Assembly: GCA_964577665.1 (NCBI GenBank)
Contig: CAZOBD010000001.1
Location: forward strand, 1-64,000
Length of the DNA: 64,000 nt
DNA from: CAYVTD01 sp964577665
GTDB lineage: Bacteria > Bacteroidota > Ignavibacteria > Kapaibacteriales > UBA2268
Direction: 5' to 3'
Shown here: piece by piece, positions 54,101-63,566 of the stretch
Numbering within the stretch: position 1 is the stretch's first letter
Layout of the letters: each line of letters starts with the position of its first letter
The notes under the pieces: generated by a model
The model's database searches: none
The model's input: the letters and a program-made list of their open reading frames with translations, nothing else
Told to the model about the DNA's origin: nothing
Position numbers and translations under genes: made by a program

Positions 54101-57100
54101 TCGATGTCTGCTCTGTTTGCTTCGAGTTCCTGAATGTCGGCATTGACTATCGAGGCATTAGTTATCTGAGCGCTATTTGCATTAATGCTGTTAGTATTTA
54201 AGTTAGAAAACCAGCCAACAGTAGTCGGGTTTGTTTCTGAACCGATAGGAGTGTTCATAAGTCTGAAACCTTCAATATCGCCGGTTACGTCTAATCTGCC
54301 GTCAATACTTACATCACCGGTTACATCAAGAAGCCCGACCAATGTAACGTCATCATTGAAGAAAGAAGGTCCGTCGGCAGTAAATACATTATGAACAGTT
54401 AGATTATTAAAATTAGCATCGGCTGTAGTTCCATCCAAGCTGTTTAATACTGTAAGATCAGTTACAGTAAGAGCCGGAACCGACGTTGTCCATTCGGGAG
54501 AAAGACCGGCGCCGCGGCTTACCAGAAGATCGCCTGCCGTGCCGGGTCCCTGGTCGGGTCCGCCTGTCCATGCATTAAACTGCGTTGTGCTGCTAAGTTC
54601 AACCATATCGCCGTTGAAATANNNNNNNNNNNNNNNNNNNNNNNNNNNNNNNNNNNNNNNNNNNNNNNNNNNNNNNNNNNNNNNNNNNNNNNNNNNNNNN
54701 NNNNNNNNNNNNNNNNNNNNNTGCGCCGTCAACATTCAATGTAGTATTGAAATCGCCTGCGCCGTCAACTTCCAATGTGTTCAGAAGATGAGTTGCTCCC
54801 GTTACATCGAGTGTGCTCATAAGAGTAGTGGCTCCGTCAACGTTCAATGTTGAATTGAAATCGCCTGCGCCGTCTGCTTCAAATGTACCGGTTACATAAA
54901 GATCGTCATCTACGGTTGTTCTACCGAGTGAATTGAAGATGGTTGTCTGTGCGTCTATCGTGCTTACAAATGTAGCTGCACCGTCAACATTCAATGTATT
55001 GTTCAGTTCTGTATGTCCGTCAACATCAAGAGTATTGTTTAATGTTGTGGGACCGTCAACATCAAGATAACCTGTTACGTGAAGGTCATCATCTACTAAT
55101 AATTCTCCAAGTGAATTGAAGATATGTGTCTGAGCATCTATTGTGCTTACAAATGTAGCTGCGCCGTCAACATTCAATGTATTGTTAAGTTCTGTATGTC
55201 CGTCAACGTCGAGTGTGCTGTTCAATGTGGTTGCGCCATCGACATCAAGTGTATTATTTAATGTTGTGGGACCGTCAACGTCAAGATAGCCTGTTACATG
55301 AAGGTCATCATCTACTAATAATTCTCCAAGTGAATTGAAGATATGTGTCTGAGCATCTATTGTGCTTACGAATGTGGCGGCTCCGTCAACATTTAATGTA
55401 TTGTTGAGTTCTGTATGTCCGTCAACATCGAGTGTGCTGTTCAGTGTTGTAGCTCCGTCAACGTTCAAAGTTGAATTGAAATCTCCTGCGCCGTCTGCTT
55501 CGAATGTGCCCGTTACATAAAGATCATCATCTACGGTTGTTCTGCCGAGTGAATTGAAAATGGTTGTCTGTGCATCTATTGTGCTTACAAATGTGGCGGC
55601 TCCGTCAACATTTAATGTATTGTTGAGTTCTGTATGTCCGTCAACGTCGAGTGTGCTGTTCAATGTGGTTGCACCGTCAACATCAAGTGTATTATTTAAT
55701 GTTGTGGGACCGTCAACATCGAGATAACCTGTTACATGAAGGTCATCATCAATTAAAGTTTCACCGGTTGTGTTAAAGATTGCTCCCTGAGCGTCCAATG
55801 TGCTGAAAAGCGTGGTGGCGCCGTCAACGTCAAGTGTGCTGTGAAGAGCTGTTGCGCCGTCAACATCGAGAATGTCATTCAATGTGGTTGCGCCGTCAAC
55901 GTCGAGTGTGCTGTTCAGTGTGGTTGCACCGTCAACGTCGAGCATACCGTCCATGTGGGTGTTGCCGCCGACGTCGAGGTCAGTTTCTACATCAAGGTCA
56001 TAAATCCATCCGTAATGGCGTACCCAAAGTGAATCCACAGTCATGCTCTCTGCAAAAATCCTGTTGTCAACAACGATGTCGCCATAAGCTTTGATAGCAA
56101 TTTTTCTGTCTGCATTATCTGTGTTTCTTACAACCAATGTTGCTTCATCGATATCAGTCGGATCGTAATCGGTCAGCCACTGATAAGGATAAGGAGTAGG
56201 TGAATTGCTTTCTACATACAAGCCGCGTCCGCCTGCATTACCGTATTCGTTATCATCATAAATTTTTGCAACGTACTGGTCATCTGTTCCGTCTCTTTTT
56301 ACTTCGAGCGCCAAGCCGCCGTCAGTTGTGCTCTGGCTTTCTACGTAAAGTGCGGGAACGTTTGCAAAATCTGCAAGAAGGTCAAATCTACCGCCGCTTG
56401 TTCTGCCGTCGTAGCTAACGCCGCGGATTGATGCTGTCCAGTCGTCTGCCATATTGTTATTGTCAAGTTTTGTGATTCTGAAGAGGTCGTAGTTTCCGTT
56501 GTCTTCTGCCCAGAAAGGAAGAAGGAGCGGATTTTCTACCCATTCGGCACCGTTGTTGCCGTCGGAAATAATGAAATATCCTCTTCCCATGCCTTCGCTG
56601 CCGATTTTGTCAATTGTTACTGCTTTATCAATGATTTTACCGGTAGTAATAGCATTGTCGGCTATCTCAAGTTCGCTTGTTACGGCGTTGCCTGTAAAGT
56701 GGCTCTGGCTGAACATCAGATAATCCCACTGGGATACGCCGTTTTTAGTTACTACTGCCTGACCGTTTACGCCGGGAGTAAGTCCGCCGACTGTCAGAGC
56801 TATATTATTTGCATCAGTAATTCTGCCGTGTGCGTCAACTGTAATCTGAGGAATGGTTGTCGGGCTGCCGTAAACAGCAGGAGCAACGCCTGTCTGAGTA
56901 AGCCCCAAAGTGTAGGGAATAGCGGCAGTGCCGTCGCCGGAGCGGACAAGACCGCCGTTTGCAGTGGCGCCGATTACTTCGTTGCCAACCACAAGGTCGC
57001 CTGTGTTAACTAAAAGACCTGAGCCGTCAATAGCAAGACCTTCGCCTACGCCTTTCATCTTTGTCCATTCGATTTCGTTATCTTTAATATCTTCGTTTTC

Positions 57101-58714
57101 GATTGTAAGGTCTCTTATCATACCTGACGTGATTGCATTGTCTGCAATGCCTACACGGTAAGGATTAGCTTCGGTGCCTGTGCCGTCTCTGTAAAGACCT
57201 CTGTCAGGAATTACGTCAAGAATTTCATTGCCGATGATAGGATCCTTGGCAAAAAGAAGTTCGTTTCCGAAAATATCGGTGTCAATATAAAGACCGTCGC
57301 CGAGTTCTGCCATTTTTGACCACTGGATAGCAGCGTCGGCATTTACGTGTACATTCCAGATGCCGCCGTCTGCAACTCTTAGAGGATCTTCGGGTCTGCC
57401 GTTTCCGGCAAGTGAAGCATCGTGTGTTACGCCGCGTAGAATCGGATTTACTACATCTTCAATCCAGTAAATTCTTCCGTCTTCTCTGATGACCATCTGC
57501 GGGATTACAAATTCGCCGCCGAATGTGCCGGAAGCTGCACCGGTTTTGTCGAGTTCGAGTTCGGTAACAACGTGAGGTTTAATCTGAAGGTCGTCATAGC
57601 GTCCTTCAACATCGCCGTCAGCCATTGTCGGAAGCCATGTGTCTATTCCGTCAAACATGTAAACTTCGCCGTGTGTGGTCGGAGCCATCAGCTTGCGGTT
57701 CATCAGACCGGAAACATAAAGGTCGTCGTAATGGCCCGTTACATCGCCCTGAGCCTGCATGGGTGTCCATTTGATAGGTCCGGGTTTGCTGGCATCCCAC
57801 ATATAAACGTCGCCGTCTTCGGCTACGTCATAACCGAGCGCCTGAGCTACGGGATTTCCCCATATAATGTTTCCAAGCGGGTCAATCATAATAGCGGTGC
57901 CTTCGCCGGCGCCTTCGGAGTTCAGTCTGTTAATCGTAATTGTGTTAAGAGCAATTTTTTCGTTTGTTACTGCGCCGTTTTCAATTTTTCTTGTAATTAC
58001 TGCGCCGTCGGCAAGTTTTTCAGAGGTAACTGCCGCGGGAGCAATTTTTGGATCGGGATAGCTTCCTGTCAAGTCGCCGTATGCGGGACCGCAGGGAGGA
58101 AAGCACATGCCCGGTGCAAGTTTTTCAAATGTAATCGAACCCGGAGGTATATTATTAAGGATAGCAGCGGGTTTGATTGTCGGGTTGGGATACGTACCCT
58201 CGAGATCGCCGCCTGCCTGCAGGTCTGCAAATTTAGACCATACAAGAGCGCCGTCGGCAATCATTTCTGTAGTTAAAGCTCCTTCAGTCAGTCCTAGAGC
58301 TGCCGTAGCAGTGTCTGCAATAATAGCATGCAGTGAGAAAGGTACTGAAGCAAGTCTAACTCTGGGCCAGTCCTTGCCGTCGATATTAACCTGCAGCCAT
58401 AACGGGCGGCTGGTCATATTGTCTTTGCTAAAGAATACGTCATTTGTTATCGGGCTGATAAGACCGAGATATGTATTCAAATAGCCGTCATCGATTACCG
58501 GATTCTGAACTTCTGTCCAGACCTGTTCGCCTGCTGTTTCGGAGTCCCAAATAGAGAAGGTAACGTTTACCTGTCCCTCTTTAGGCTTGTTGTCGGCATC
58601 CAATACGTTTGCCTGGTAATTAAACACCTTCATGTTGCCCTGAGCAAACGAACTGAAGGGAGCGGCTATTAAACAAAAAAGAGCCACCCAAACGAGAAGA
58701 GAAAATTTTCTCAT
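51127..58714 (-). CDS. Giant tail-fibre-like repeat surface protein, one gene across a true scaffold gap
   Basis: The two apparent ORFs (54599-58774 and 51127-54735) differ in frame only because the gap at 54622 is written as 100 N. Without N they total 7,488 bp, so at least 2,495 residues. I start at the ATG ending at 58714: it has an AGGAG site 9 nt upstream and gives a clean signal peptide (MRKFSLLVWVALFCLIA, ending FAQG). The ATG at 58774 has neither. Next comes the Bacteroidota fibre head (FNYQANVLDADNKP ... VPFSLHAIIADTA), then GDLTGSYPDPK and SEKLADGAV repeats, a LDVDGATTLNSTLDV repeat shaft, pentapeptide repeats, further DEN-rich beta repeats, and VYGES/AVYAL-type tail repeats. It ends MEDD with no T9SS sorting domain, so its surface anchor is unclear. 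It may be cotranscribed with the gene at 58809, 94 bp upstream. Confidence 0.8.
53918..54015 (-). repeat. Pentapeptide-type repeats inside the fibre protein
   Basis: The protein reads NAEIT-NAEIT-NADVT-NADIV-NADIV-NAEIT, a strict 5-residue (15-bp) period matching the A(D/N/E)[IVL]xx pentapeptide consensus. A second, weaker patch (NASIVNADIQ...) lies near 54110-54180. Such repeats fold as a square beta-helix, which would extend the fibre. Confidence 0.7.
54622..54721. other. Scaffold gap, true, within the fibre repeat shaft
   Basis: A run of 100 N with no flank overlap. It interrupts the LDVDGATTL repeat on its lower-coordinate side, so repeat units are likely missing or collapsed. Confidence 0.9.
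54722..55998 (-). repeat. LDVDGATTL repeat shaft
   Basis: Near-identical DNA units encode stretches such as TTLNSTLDVDG and AATFVSTIDAQT. The STIDAQT landmark recurs at about 54951, 55134, 55353 and 55572: spacings of 183, 219 and 219 bp (61, 73 and 73 residues). The high DNA identity means recent expansion or gene conversion. It probably forms a beta-helical or trimeric stalk. Confidence 0.8.
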
Positions 58715-58808
58715 TATTAAATTCTCCTGAATCTTGTTATACAAAAAAACATTAAATTTTATATTCTTTTTCATTATCGATTTTAATATTATTTAACAAT
58801 TTAAAATA

Positions 58809-59399
58809 TTATTTAACCACTACCATAATATTTCTGAGAGAATATCTGTCAAATGAAGGAGCGCCTGAAAGCTGACCGGGGCGCACTGACAGTTCGTAAA
58901 CATAAGAACCGGAGCTGACATCTCTGCCGCTGTTGTCTCTTGCGTCCCAGTTTACGCTGAAAGTACCTGCGCTGTGCATACCTTCATAAAGGGTCTTTAC
59001 CAAATTGCCCATTACATCATATATCTTTAATGTTAAATATCCGGAGCGCTGCAGTTCGCAGCGAATCTCGGTTGAATGGCTGAAAGGATTGGGGTAATTC
59101 TTAAGCGGATTTACGCTGATTTCCATATTAGGCTCCTTAACACTGGTGCCTTCATCAATAGGATCCGGCACCCAAAAGCCCTGATATACATCAAATTTTT
59201 CGTTGCTGAGAGATAATTTTTCAATTGCGAACTGCCCGGAAGCGCCCGAAAGTGATTCACCGTCTTCATTTTGCAGGTTTACCGAGCCTCCGCTGGTGAC
59301 GACCCATTTCTTAATAGTAAAGTCCTGGGCACTTGTATCTACAAACAGCAGAAGGGCTGTAAGCAGTATCGCCAGTAAGTAGAGGAATGTTTTCTTCAT
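58809..59399 (-). CDS. Small secreted protein with T9SS type A sorting domain
   Basis: 196 residues. A signal peptide (about 1-24, MKKTFLYLLAILL...) is followed by a short beta-rich region (about 25-90, TSGGSVNLQ and GASGQFAIEKLSLS). The C-terminal half is a FlgD-like/T9SS sorting fold: NYPNPFSHST, LKIYDVMGNLVKTLYEG, WDARDNSGRDVSSGSYVYEL, ending in YSLRNIMVVVK. The family's role is export through the outer membrane by type IX secretion. The start is well supported: AAGGAG lies 10 nt before the ATG. It leads the minus-strand gene run and sits 94 bp upstream of the giant fibre gene. The small mature part suggests a structural or partner protein rather than an enzyme. Confidence 0.8.
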   Translation of the reverse strand: MKKTFLYLLAILLTALLLFVDTSAQDFTIKKWVVTSGGSVNLQNEDGESLSGASGQFAIEKLSLSNEKFDVYQGFWVPDPIDEGTSVKEPNMEISVNPLKNYPNPFSHSTEIRCELQRSGYLTLKIYDVMGNLVKTLYEGMHSAGTFSVNWDARDNSGRDVSSGSYVYELSVRPGQLSGAPSFDRYSLRNIMVVVK

Positions 59400-60074
59400 A
59401 ATAAGCTAACTCCTTTAATATGTTAATATTTATTAAATCTATTAATTTCAAAATACGAACGGCACAAGTGCCGGTTTTTATCAATTCAATATTTCGCAAT
59501 AATTATGCCAATGAGCTCTTCCCGAAGGATTTAGCATATATCACAACAAGAAATCATTTGGAGCGAAACTCCTCATGACCATAAAATCTAAAATAAGACA
59601 TTTCAACTTAATATTCAAATAAAGTTTTAATTTAGATTATTAAGAATACATCAGCCCTTCTTTTATTTATTGCTTTTATTTCAATGATTTAAGCGATTTA
59701 TTAGTATTAACCGCCCTTTAATTAATTTTTAAATTTAATTAATTTCTTTTTTTATTTCAATGTACCGGCAGATACACCCGTTACATACATTAAATATATG
59801 TAATCAATTCTGCAAAATATAAACATTACTATAACAGCGTCTTTTGCAGCATTCTCTGCTTTTGGTTCCGGTATTTTCCATGCGATAACGTTTATGCTGC
59901 ATTATTTTTATGTTTGTAACTCATAATCATTATAAAGATAAGCCCTATTACTATGTTTTACAAGTTTTATTTAAAAAATATTAATAAAAAAATGCCTTTT
60001 TTTCTTATAATTGTAAAATCTGTGTAATTTTTTTCTCAGGTTGACATTTACAAATTAATTTATATTAATAATAT
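59400..60074. other. Divergent intergenic region, 675 bp
   Basis: It lies between the minus-strand surface-protein run and the plus-strand methyltransferase. No gene is seen and it is very AT-rich. A small hairpin CGGCAC/GTGCCG (59460-59473) followed by TTTTTA lies in what would be the leader of the 59399 gene. TTGACA at 60041-60046 is followed by no good -10 box at normal distance. No TTTG/TAnnTTTG pair was found on the minus strand, so the promoter of the surface-protein run remains unplaced. Confidence 0.5.
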
Positions 60075-61538
60075 ATGAAAATTTCATCACTTTTAAACCA
60101 TTCAGCCCAGCTTCTGGAAGCAATTCTTAGCTCTTCAAACCCGGCAGATAAAGTTTCAAACCACTTTTTGAGAAGAAAAAAATACATTGGGAGCAAAGAC
60201 AGAAAATTCATATCGGAAACCGTTTTTTGCTCGTTAAGACACCTTCTGATTTTAAATTCTATTTTGAATTATATTATTGATCATAAAAATATAAAAATTT
60301 CAGCCAAGCAGGAATCATTTTTAAGAGTTTTGATTTTAGCGGCACTATCCTGCGAATTCCAAAATCAAATCGAGTGGCTGAAAACCGAAGCTGTGCAAAA
60401 TACGGCAAAATTCTCCGGAGCCGCTCTTCCCCGCGGCAAAAATGATACTATTGTTCTTTTTTCGGAAATTATAGCCGAAAACAAAATAGAAATTGATCCG
60501 GTTTTTTTATATGAAACAGCAGGCGAATATTTTATAAAACTTGAATCGGCTCTTAAAAATTTAAAATATGAAAATATCTCAGACACACATTTTGAAATCA
60601 TTGAAAAAAGATACTCCTTTCCCTTGTTTCTGTTAAAAAAAATTACAAAAAGAAACCCTTTTATAAAAACCGCCGAAATTGCCGAGTCGATGCTTCATGA
60701 CGCGCCGGTATGCCTGCGGACTGCCGTAACGGAAATTAGCAGAGACAAAATAGCAAGCAGGCTCTTGCAGGAAGGTATTGAAGCCTGCCCCGGACGCCTT
60801 TCACCCGTCAGCATAATACTGCGCCGGCGGGCTAATATTCTGCAAACCGAATTATTCCGCTCAGGTTTTATTGAAGTACAGGACGAAGGCAGCCAGCTTA
60901 TATCTTATGCTTTGTCCCCGGGAGAAAAATCTACTGTCCTCGATGCTTGCGCAGGCGCTGGAGGAAAAACACTTCATATAGCGTCAATTCAAAACGATAA
61001 AGGGAAAATAACGGCATCTGATATTGATCTGAGAAAACTGAAGGAACTGAACAGCCGCGCAAAACGCTTCGGTTATACATCAATAAAAACCGTTCTAAGC
61101 AGCCCCTCTGCGGATAAAACACCAAAAAACAATAAACATTTTCAAAAAAACTACGAGTATGTTTTAATTGATGCTCCATGCTCAGGAAGTGGAACCTTCC
61201 GCCGAAACCCGAAACAGAAATATTTCATAACAGATTCGCTGATTAAAAAACTCAATGAAAATCAACTTCGTATTTTAAATTATTACTCTGAACTGACAGC
61301 GCCCGGCGGAATTTTGGTGTATGCTACCTGCTCGCTTCTACCCGACGAAAACGAAGAAATCATAGAAAAGTTTTTAATAGCAAATCCTGACTTTCAACCT
61401 GATAATATTTTGCCGGTATTCGAGGGAAACAAAATAAAAATTGCCGGGCTTAAAGAAGGTGATTTTTACCTCACTTTAAATCCGGCAGAACATAAAACGG
61501 ACGGTTTTTTTATGTGCAGGATGAAACGCAGATTCTAA
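60075..61538 (+). CDS. rsmB: RsmB-type 16S rRNA (cytosine-C5) methyltransferase
   Basis: 487 residues, near the usual size for this family. A NusB-like helical domain covers about 1-140. The catalytic Rossmann domain has QDEGSQL (269-275), SAM-binding DACAGAGGKT (290-299), motif IV DAPCSGSGTFRRNP (366-379) and motif VI ATCSLLPDENEE (417-428). Cys369 and Cys419 are the expected release and nucleophile cysteines. By family it uses S-adenosylmethionine to methylate a cytosine C5 in 16S rRNA (C967 in E. coli); a related rRNA cytosine is possible. It ends 21 bp before the convergent stop of the ParB-like gene. Confidence 0.88.
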   Translation: MKISSLLNHSAQLLEAILSSSNPADKVSNHFLRRKKYIGSKDRKFISETVFCSLRHLLILNSILNYIIDHKNIKISAKQESFLRVLILAALSCEFQNQIEWLKTEAVQNTAKFSGAALPRGKNDTIVLFSEIIAENKIEIDPVFLYETAGEYFIKLESALKNLKYENISDTHFEIIEKRYSFPLFLLKKITKRNPFIKTAEIAESMLHDAPVCLRTAVTEISRDKIASRLLQEGIEACPGRLSPVSIILRRRANILQTELFRSGFIEVQDEGSQLISYALSPGEKSTVLDACAGAGGKTLHIASIQNDKGKITASDIDLRKLKELNSRAKRFGYTSIKTVLSSPSADKTPKNNKHFQKNYEYVLIDAPCSGSGTFRRNPKQKYFITDSLIKKLNENQLRILNYYSELTAPGGILVYATCSLLPDENEEIIEKFLIANPDFQPDNILPVFEGNKIKIAGLKEGDFYLTLNPAEHKTDGFFMCRMKRRF

Positions 61539-61559
61539 AATGGCACAATCCAAATTAAA

Positions 61560-62477
61560 CTATTTTTCTTTTATTTTTGCTTTTGCTTCCAAATCAGCTT
61601 CAATCAATTTTCTCAGGTATTCGGATATATTTTTTGTTTTAGATTTCAATCTTTCCTTAACATCGCTTTCCACGTAAAAACCGATTTTCTGTCTTGTGAG
61701 AGCTTCGGCAGCTTTTTTCTTTCTTCTTTCCTCAAGTTTCTTTTTTCTTTTTTCAAGTTCGATTCTGTCATTTGTTACAATTCTCACAGCAGTTTTTTCA
61801 TCGAGTTCGTCTCTGTCCATAAATTTTTTTATTTTCTTTTTATCGTGAGCGGTGAGTTTCATTTTAATCCCGGAGTCAGGTTGTGGAATTTTTTCCACCA
61901 CCTCTACCTCTTTTTTCAAAATAGATTTTTTAGCCTGAGCAATTGTCATATCCCCTTTTTTAACACTTTCAAATACCCTTTCATTTTCCTGTTTCAACTT
62001 TTTTGCATCAGACACATAACGCTCGTTTACGCCGAAAATCCTTGCAGCTTTTGCCCTTGATTTTTCAGGTGGTGGCAATTTTTCCACCACCTCGCCTTTT
62101 CTTAAAGCTCTGTTTTTAATACGCTTTATCTCTTCGTTCCTTTTTTCGATTGTCGGCAAAAGGTCAACTGCAAGACATGCTTTTTGACTCGTGTTAAGAT
62201 GTCTTCTGTGAAGATTAAGGGATAAAACAAAGTCGATTAAATCATCTTCATGTCCTTCATATTGTTTAAATTTCGGCTCTTCGTTAACAGCAATACAGGC
62301 AAGATATCTGTTTCTGCCGTCGATGATTTTTCCTTTAAAAAGCCAAATTGGTTCGTTCAATCCGTTGCGTCTGATGTCATCTTTCAGAGCCTCGAATTCA
62401 CCTTTTTCCATCATCGGAAAAATATTGGCTACGTCATGAAATTCCAGTTTTTCTTTCTTCATTTTTCCCTGGGTCAT
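61560..62477 (-). CDS. Orphan ParB-like DNA-binding protein with C-terminal ribbon-helix-helix-like segment
   Basis: 305 residues. The N-terminal ParB/sulfiredoxin-like fold has the expected LKDDIRRNGLNEPIWL (31-46), DGRNRYLA (53-60) and NLHRRHL (88-94), in place of the ParB GERR and NxxR motifs. A helix-turn-helix follows at about 140-161 (SRAKAARIFGVNERYVSD). A long Lys/Glu coiled coil (about 236-262) leads to a ribbon-helix-helix-like end (264-296, IGFYVESDVKERL...). The phrase VVEKLPPPE (130-138) recurs as VVEKIPQPD (193-201), an internal repeat. No parA or parS-like site is nearby, so a chromosome-partition role is unsupported. Such proteins are also common on plasmids and phages as regulators. 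Convergent with rsmB and divergent from the HAD gene. Confidence 0.65.
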   Translation of the reverse strand: MTQGKMKKEKLEFHDVANIFPMMEKGEFEALKDDIRRNGLNEPIWLFKGKIIDGRNRYLACIAVNEEPKFKQYEGHEDDLIDFVLSLNLHRRHLNTSQKACLAVDLLPTIEKRNEEIKRIKNRALRKGEVVEKLPPPEKSRAKAARIFGVNERYVSDAKKLKQENERVFESVKKGDMTIAQAKKSILKKEVEVVEKIPQPDSGIKMKLTAHDKKKIKKFMDRDELDEKTAVRIVTNDRIELEKRKKKLEERRKKKAAEALTRQKIGFYVESDVKERLKSKTKNISEYLRKLIEADLEAKAKIKEK

Positions 62478-62604
62478 TATTTGAACAATTATTTTTTCTT
62501 TATCTTCATGTTAGTTTTTTTTATACAAAAATGTAAAAAAGGAAATTCATTGACAATTTTTTTTTAAGTTTTGAAATTATATGTTACATTTTTCTTAAAA
62601 ATTT

Positions 62605-63228
62605 ATGAAAATAAAAAATATTATTTTTGATTTCGGGGGAGTTTTATACGAAATAAATCATACAGAAAGCTTGAATAAATTTTCTGAGCTGTCATCCGAA
62701 CCTGCTCTTTTTTCTCCTGAAAATTTAAAATCATTTCAAAAAAACGAATATCTTACCGGCTACGAATCAGGCAGAATAAGCTCAAAAGAATTTCGGCATA
62801 TTTTAAAAAAGCAGTTCAAAATAAAAGCATCGGATGAAATATTTGATGAAGCTTGGAATGCAACTCTCGTATCACTTTATCCCGATTCTTTGGAAATCGT
62901 GAAGTCTTATAAAAAAATCGGGAAAATTTTTTTACTCAGCAACACAAGTGAAATCCATTACAAAAAATTTGAACCGGAATGCAGAAATCTCTTCTCACTA
63001 TTTGAGAAATGTTTTTTTTCTTTTCAGCTCGGCGTGATAAAACCAAATCCTGAGATATATAAAAAAGTAATCTCCACAGCCGCTATTAATCCCGGTGAAA
63101 CTCTTTTCATTGACGATACCGAGGCAAATCTTCCACCTGCAAAAAATGCAGGTATGAAAGTAATCCATCTCCAAAATCGCCGTCAATTATATGATTTATT
63201 AAACCATATTAACGTAGAGAATAATTAA
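62605..63228 (+). CDS. HAD-superfamily (subfamily IA) hydrolase, sugar-phosphatase-like
   Basis: 207 residues, full length for the YihX-like HAD group. Motif I is FDFGGVL with nucleophile Asp9; the +2 position is Gly rather than Asp, as is usual in this group. Motif II is SNTS (112-115), motif III includes Lys146 in GVIKPNP (143-149), and motif IV is IDDTEAN (169-175). A helical cap lies between 15 and 95. By family it removes phosphate from a small sugar or similar phosphate, but the substrate cannot be read. Upstream are 127 bp to the divergent ParB-like start. It is followed by the decayed hairpin mosaic at 63229-63566. Confidence 0.82.
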   Translation: MKIKNIIFDFGGVLYEINHTESLNKFSELSSEPALFSPENLKSFQKNEYLTGYESGRISSKEFRHILKKQFKIKASDEIFDEAWNATLVSLYPDSLEIVKSYKKIGKIFLLSNTSEIHYKKFEPECRNLFSLFEKCFFSFQLGVIKPNPEIYKKVISTAAINPGETLFIDDTEANLPPAKNAGMKVIHLQNRRQLYDLLNHINVENN

Positions 63229-63309
63229 TAAAAGAATTTCTTGCCGCTTCTCCATAAAAGATTCTATAAATCTCAAGTATCGTTCATCAGTTTTTTTACT
63301 TTCTGCTTC

Positions 63310-63342
63310 AGATGTCCAAAATCTGCCGGAAGTTGGAAATCT
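63310..63342. repeat. 33-bp palindrome family, copy 5 (decayed)
   Basis: It aligns without gaps to copy 4 over all 33 bp with five substitutions, and most of the stem pairing is lost. The AGATGTCC start and ATCT end are kept. Confidence 0.65.
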
Positions 63343-63510
63343 CTTTCCTCCAACTGCTAAGCCATCGCGAAGAGCGTAGCGACAAAGCAATCAACAGTCT
63401 TATGCAGATTTCTTATAGATTGCTTCGCTTTGCTCCTAATATCATTGATTTAAAAAATATTCACCCACTTGTGTATTTTCCCTTTTATGTATGGTTCATC
63501 TGTTTATTTT

Positions 63511-63538
63511 TTTGAAAATAATTATTTCGTTAATTTTG
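63511..63538 (+). promoter_or_regulatory. Bacteroidota-type promoter for the exonuclease gene
   Basis: TTTG (63511-63514), a 16-bp spacer, then TAATTTTG (63531-63538) match TTTG/TAnnTTTG. Transcription would start near 63545, about 22 nt before the ATG at 63567. The spacer equals that of the promoter at 24279-24306. Confidence 0.55.
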
Positions 63539-63566
63539 TAAAGAACACTTAATATCGGAAATTGAA

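Larger units (their letters stand above)
63229..63566. repeat. Intergenic mosaic of hairpin repeats, copy 4 (decayed)
   Basis: No gene is seen. It contains a degenerate 33-bp palindrome (63310-63342), an imperfect stem-loop between GAGCGTAGCGACAAAGCAATC, given here as positions 63372-63392, and 63418-63435, and the shared tail module (about 63457-63514: TTCACCCACTTGTGT ... TTCATCTGTTTATTTT). The promoter of the next gene overlaps the end of the tail. The ATTCCCAAA hairpin and 29-bp hairpin are absent. Confidence 0.7.

Noticed and set aside
54722..55998. Regularly spaced near-identical repeats that could be taken for a CRISPR array
   Set aside because: The repeats are in an open reading frame with spacings that are multiples of three, far longer than CRISPR units, and no cas genes are near.
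57572..58276. A 234-codon plus-strand ORF
   Set aside because: It lies opposite the well-supported giant fibre gene, has no recognisable domain and a low-complexity composition; it is a shadow.
51127..58714. A prophage, because of tail-fibre-like repeats
   Set aside because: No other phage gene is present, and the head segment ending VPFSLHAIIADTA is typical of chromosomal Bacteroidota surface proteins with a signal peptide.
59456..59480. A rho-independent terminator on the plus strand (CGGCAC/GTGCCG followed by T)
   Set aside because: No plus-strand gene lies upstream for it to end, and the loop is very tight; I only mention it as a leader hairpin.
60041..60074. TTGACA as a -35 box for the methyltransferase gene
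   Set aside because: No convincing -10 box follows at 16-18 bp, and a start there would leave no leader; the Bacteroidota-type boxes are absent, so I leave this promoter uncalled.
61560..62477. A chromosome or plasmid partition locus
   Set aside because: No parA neighbour, no repeated palindromic parS-like sites, and altered ParB motifs.
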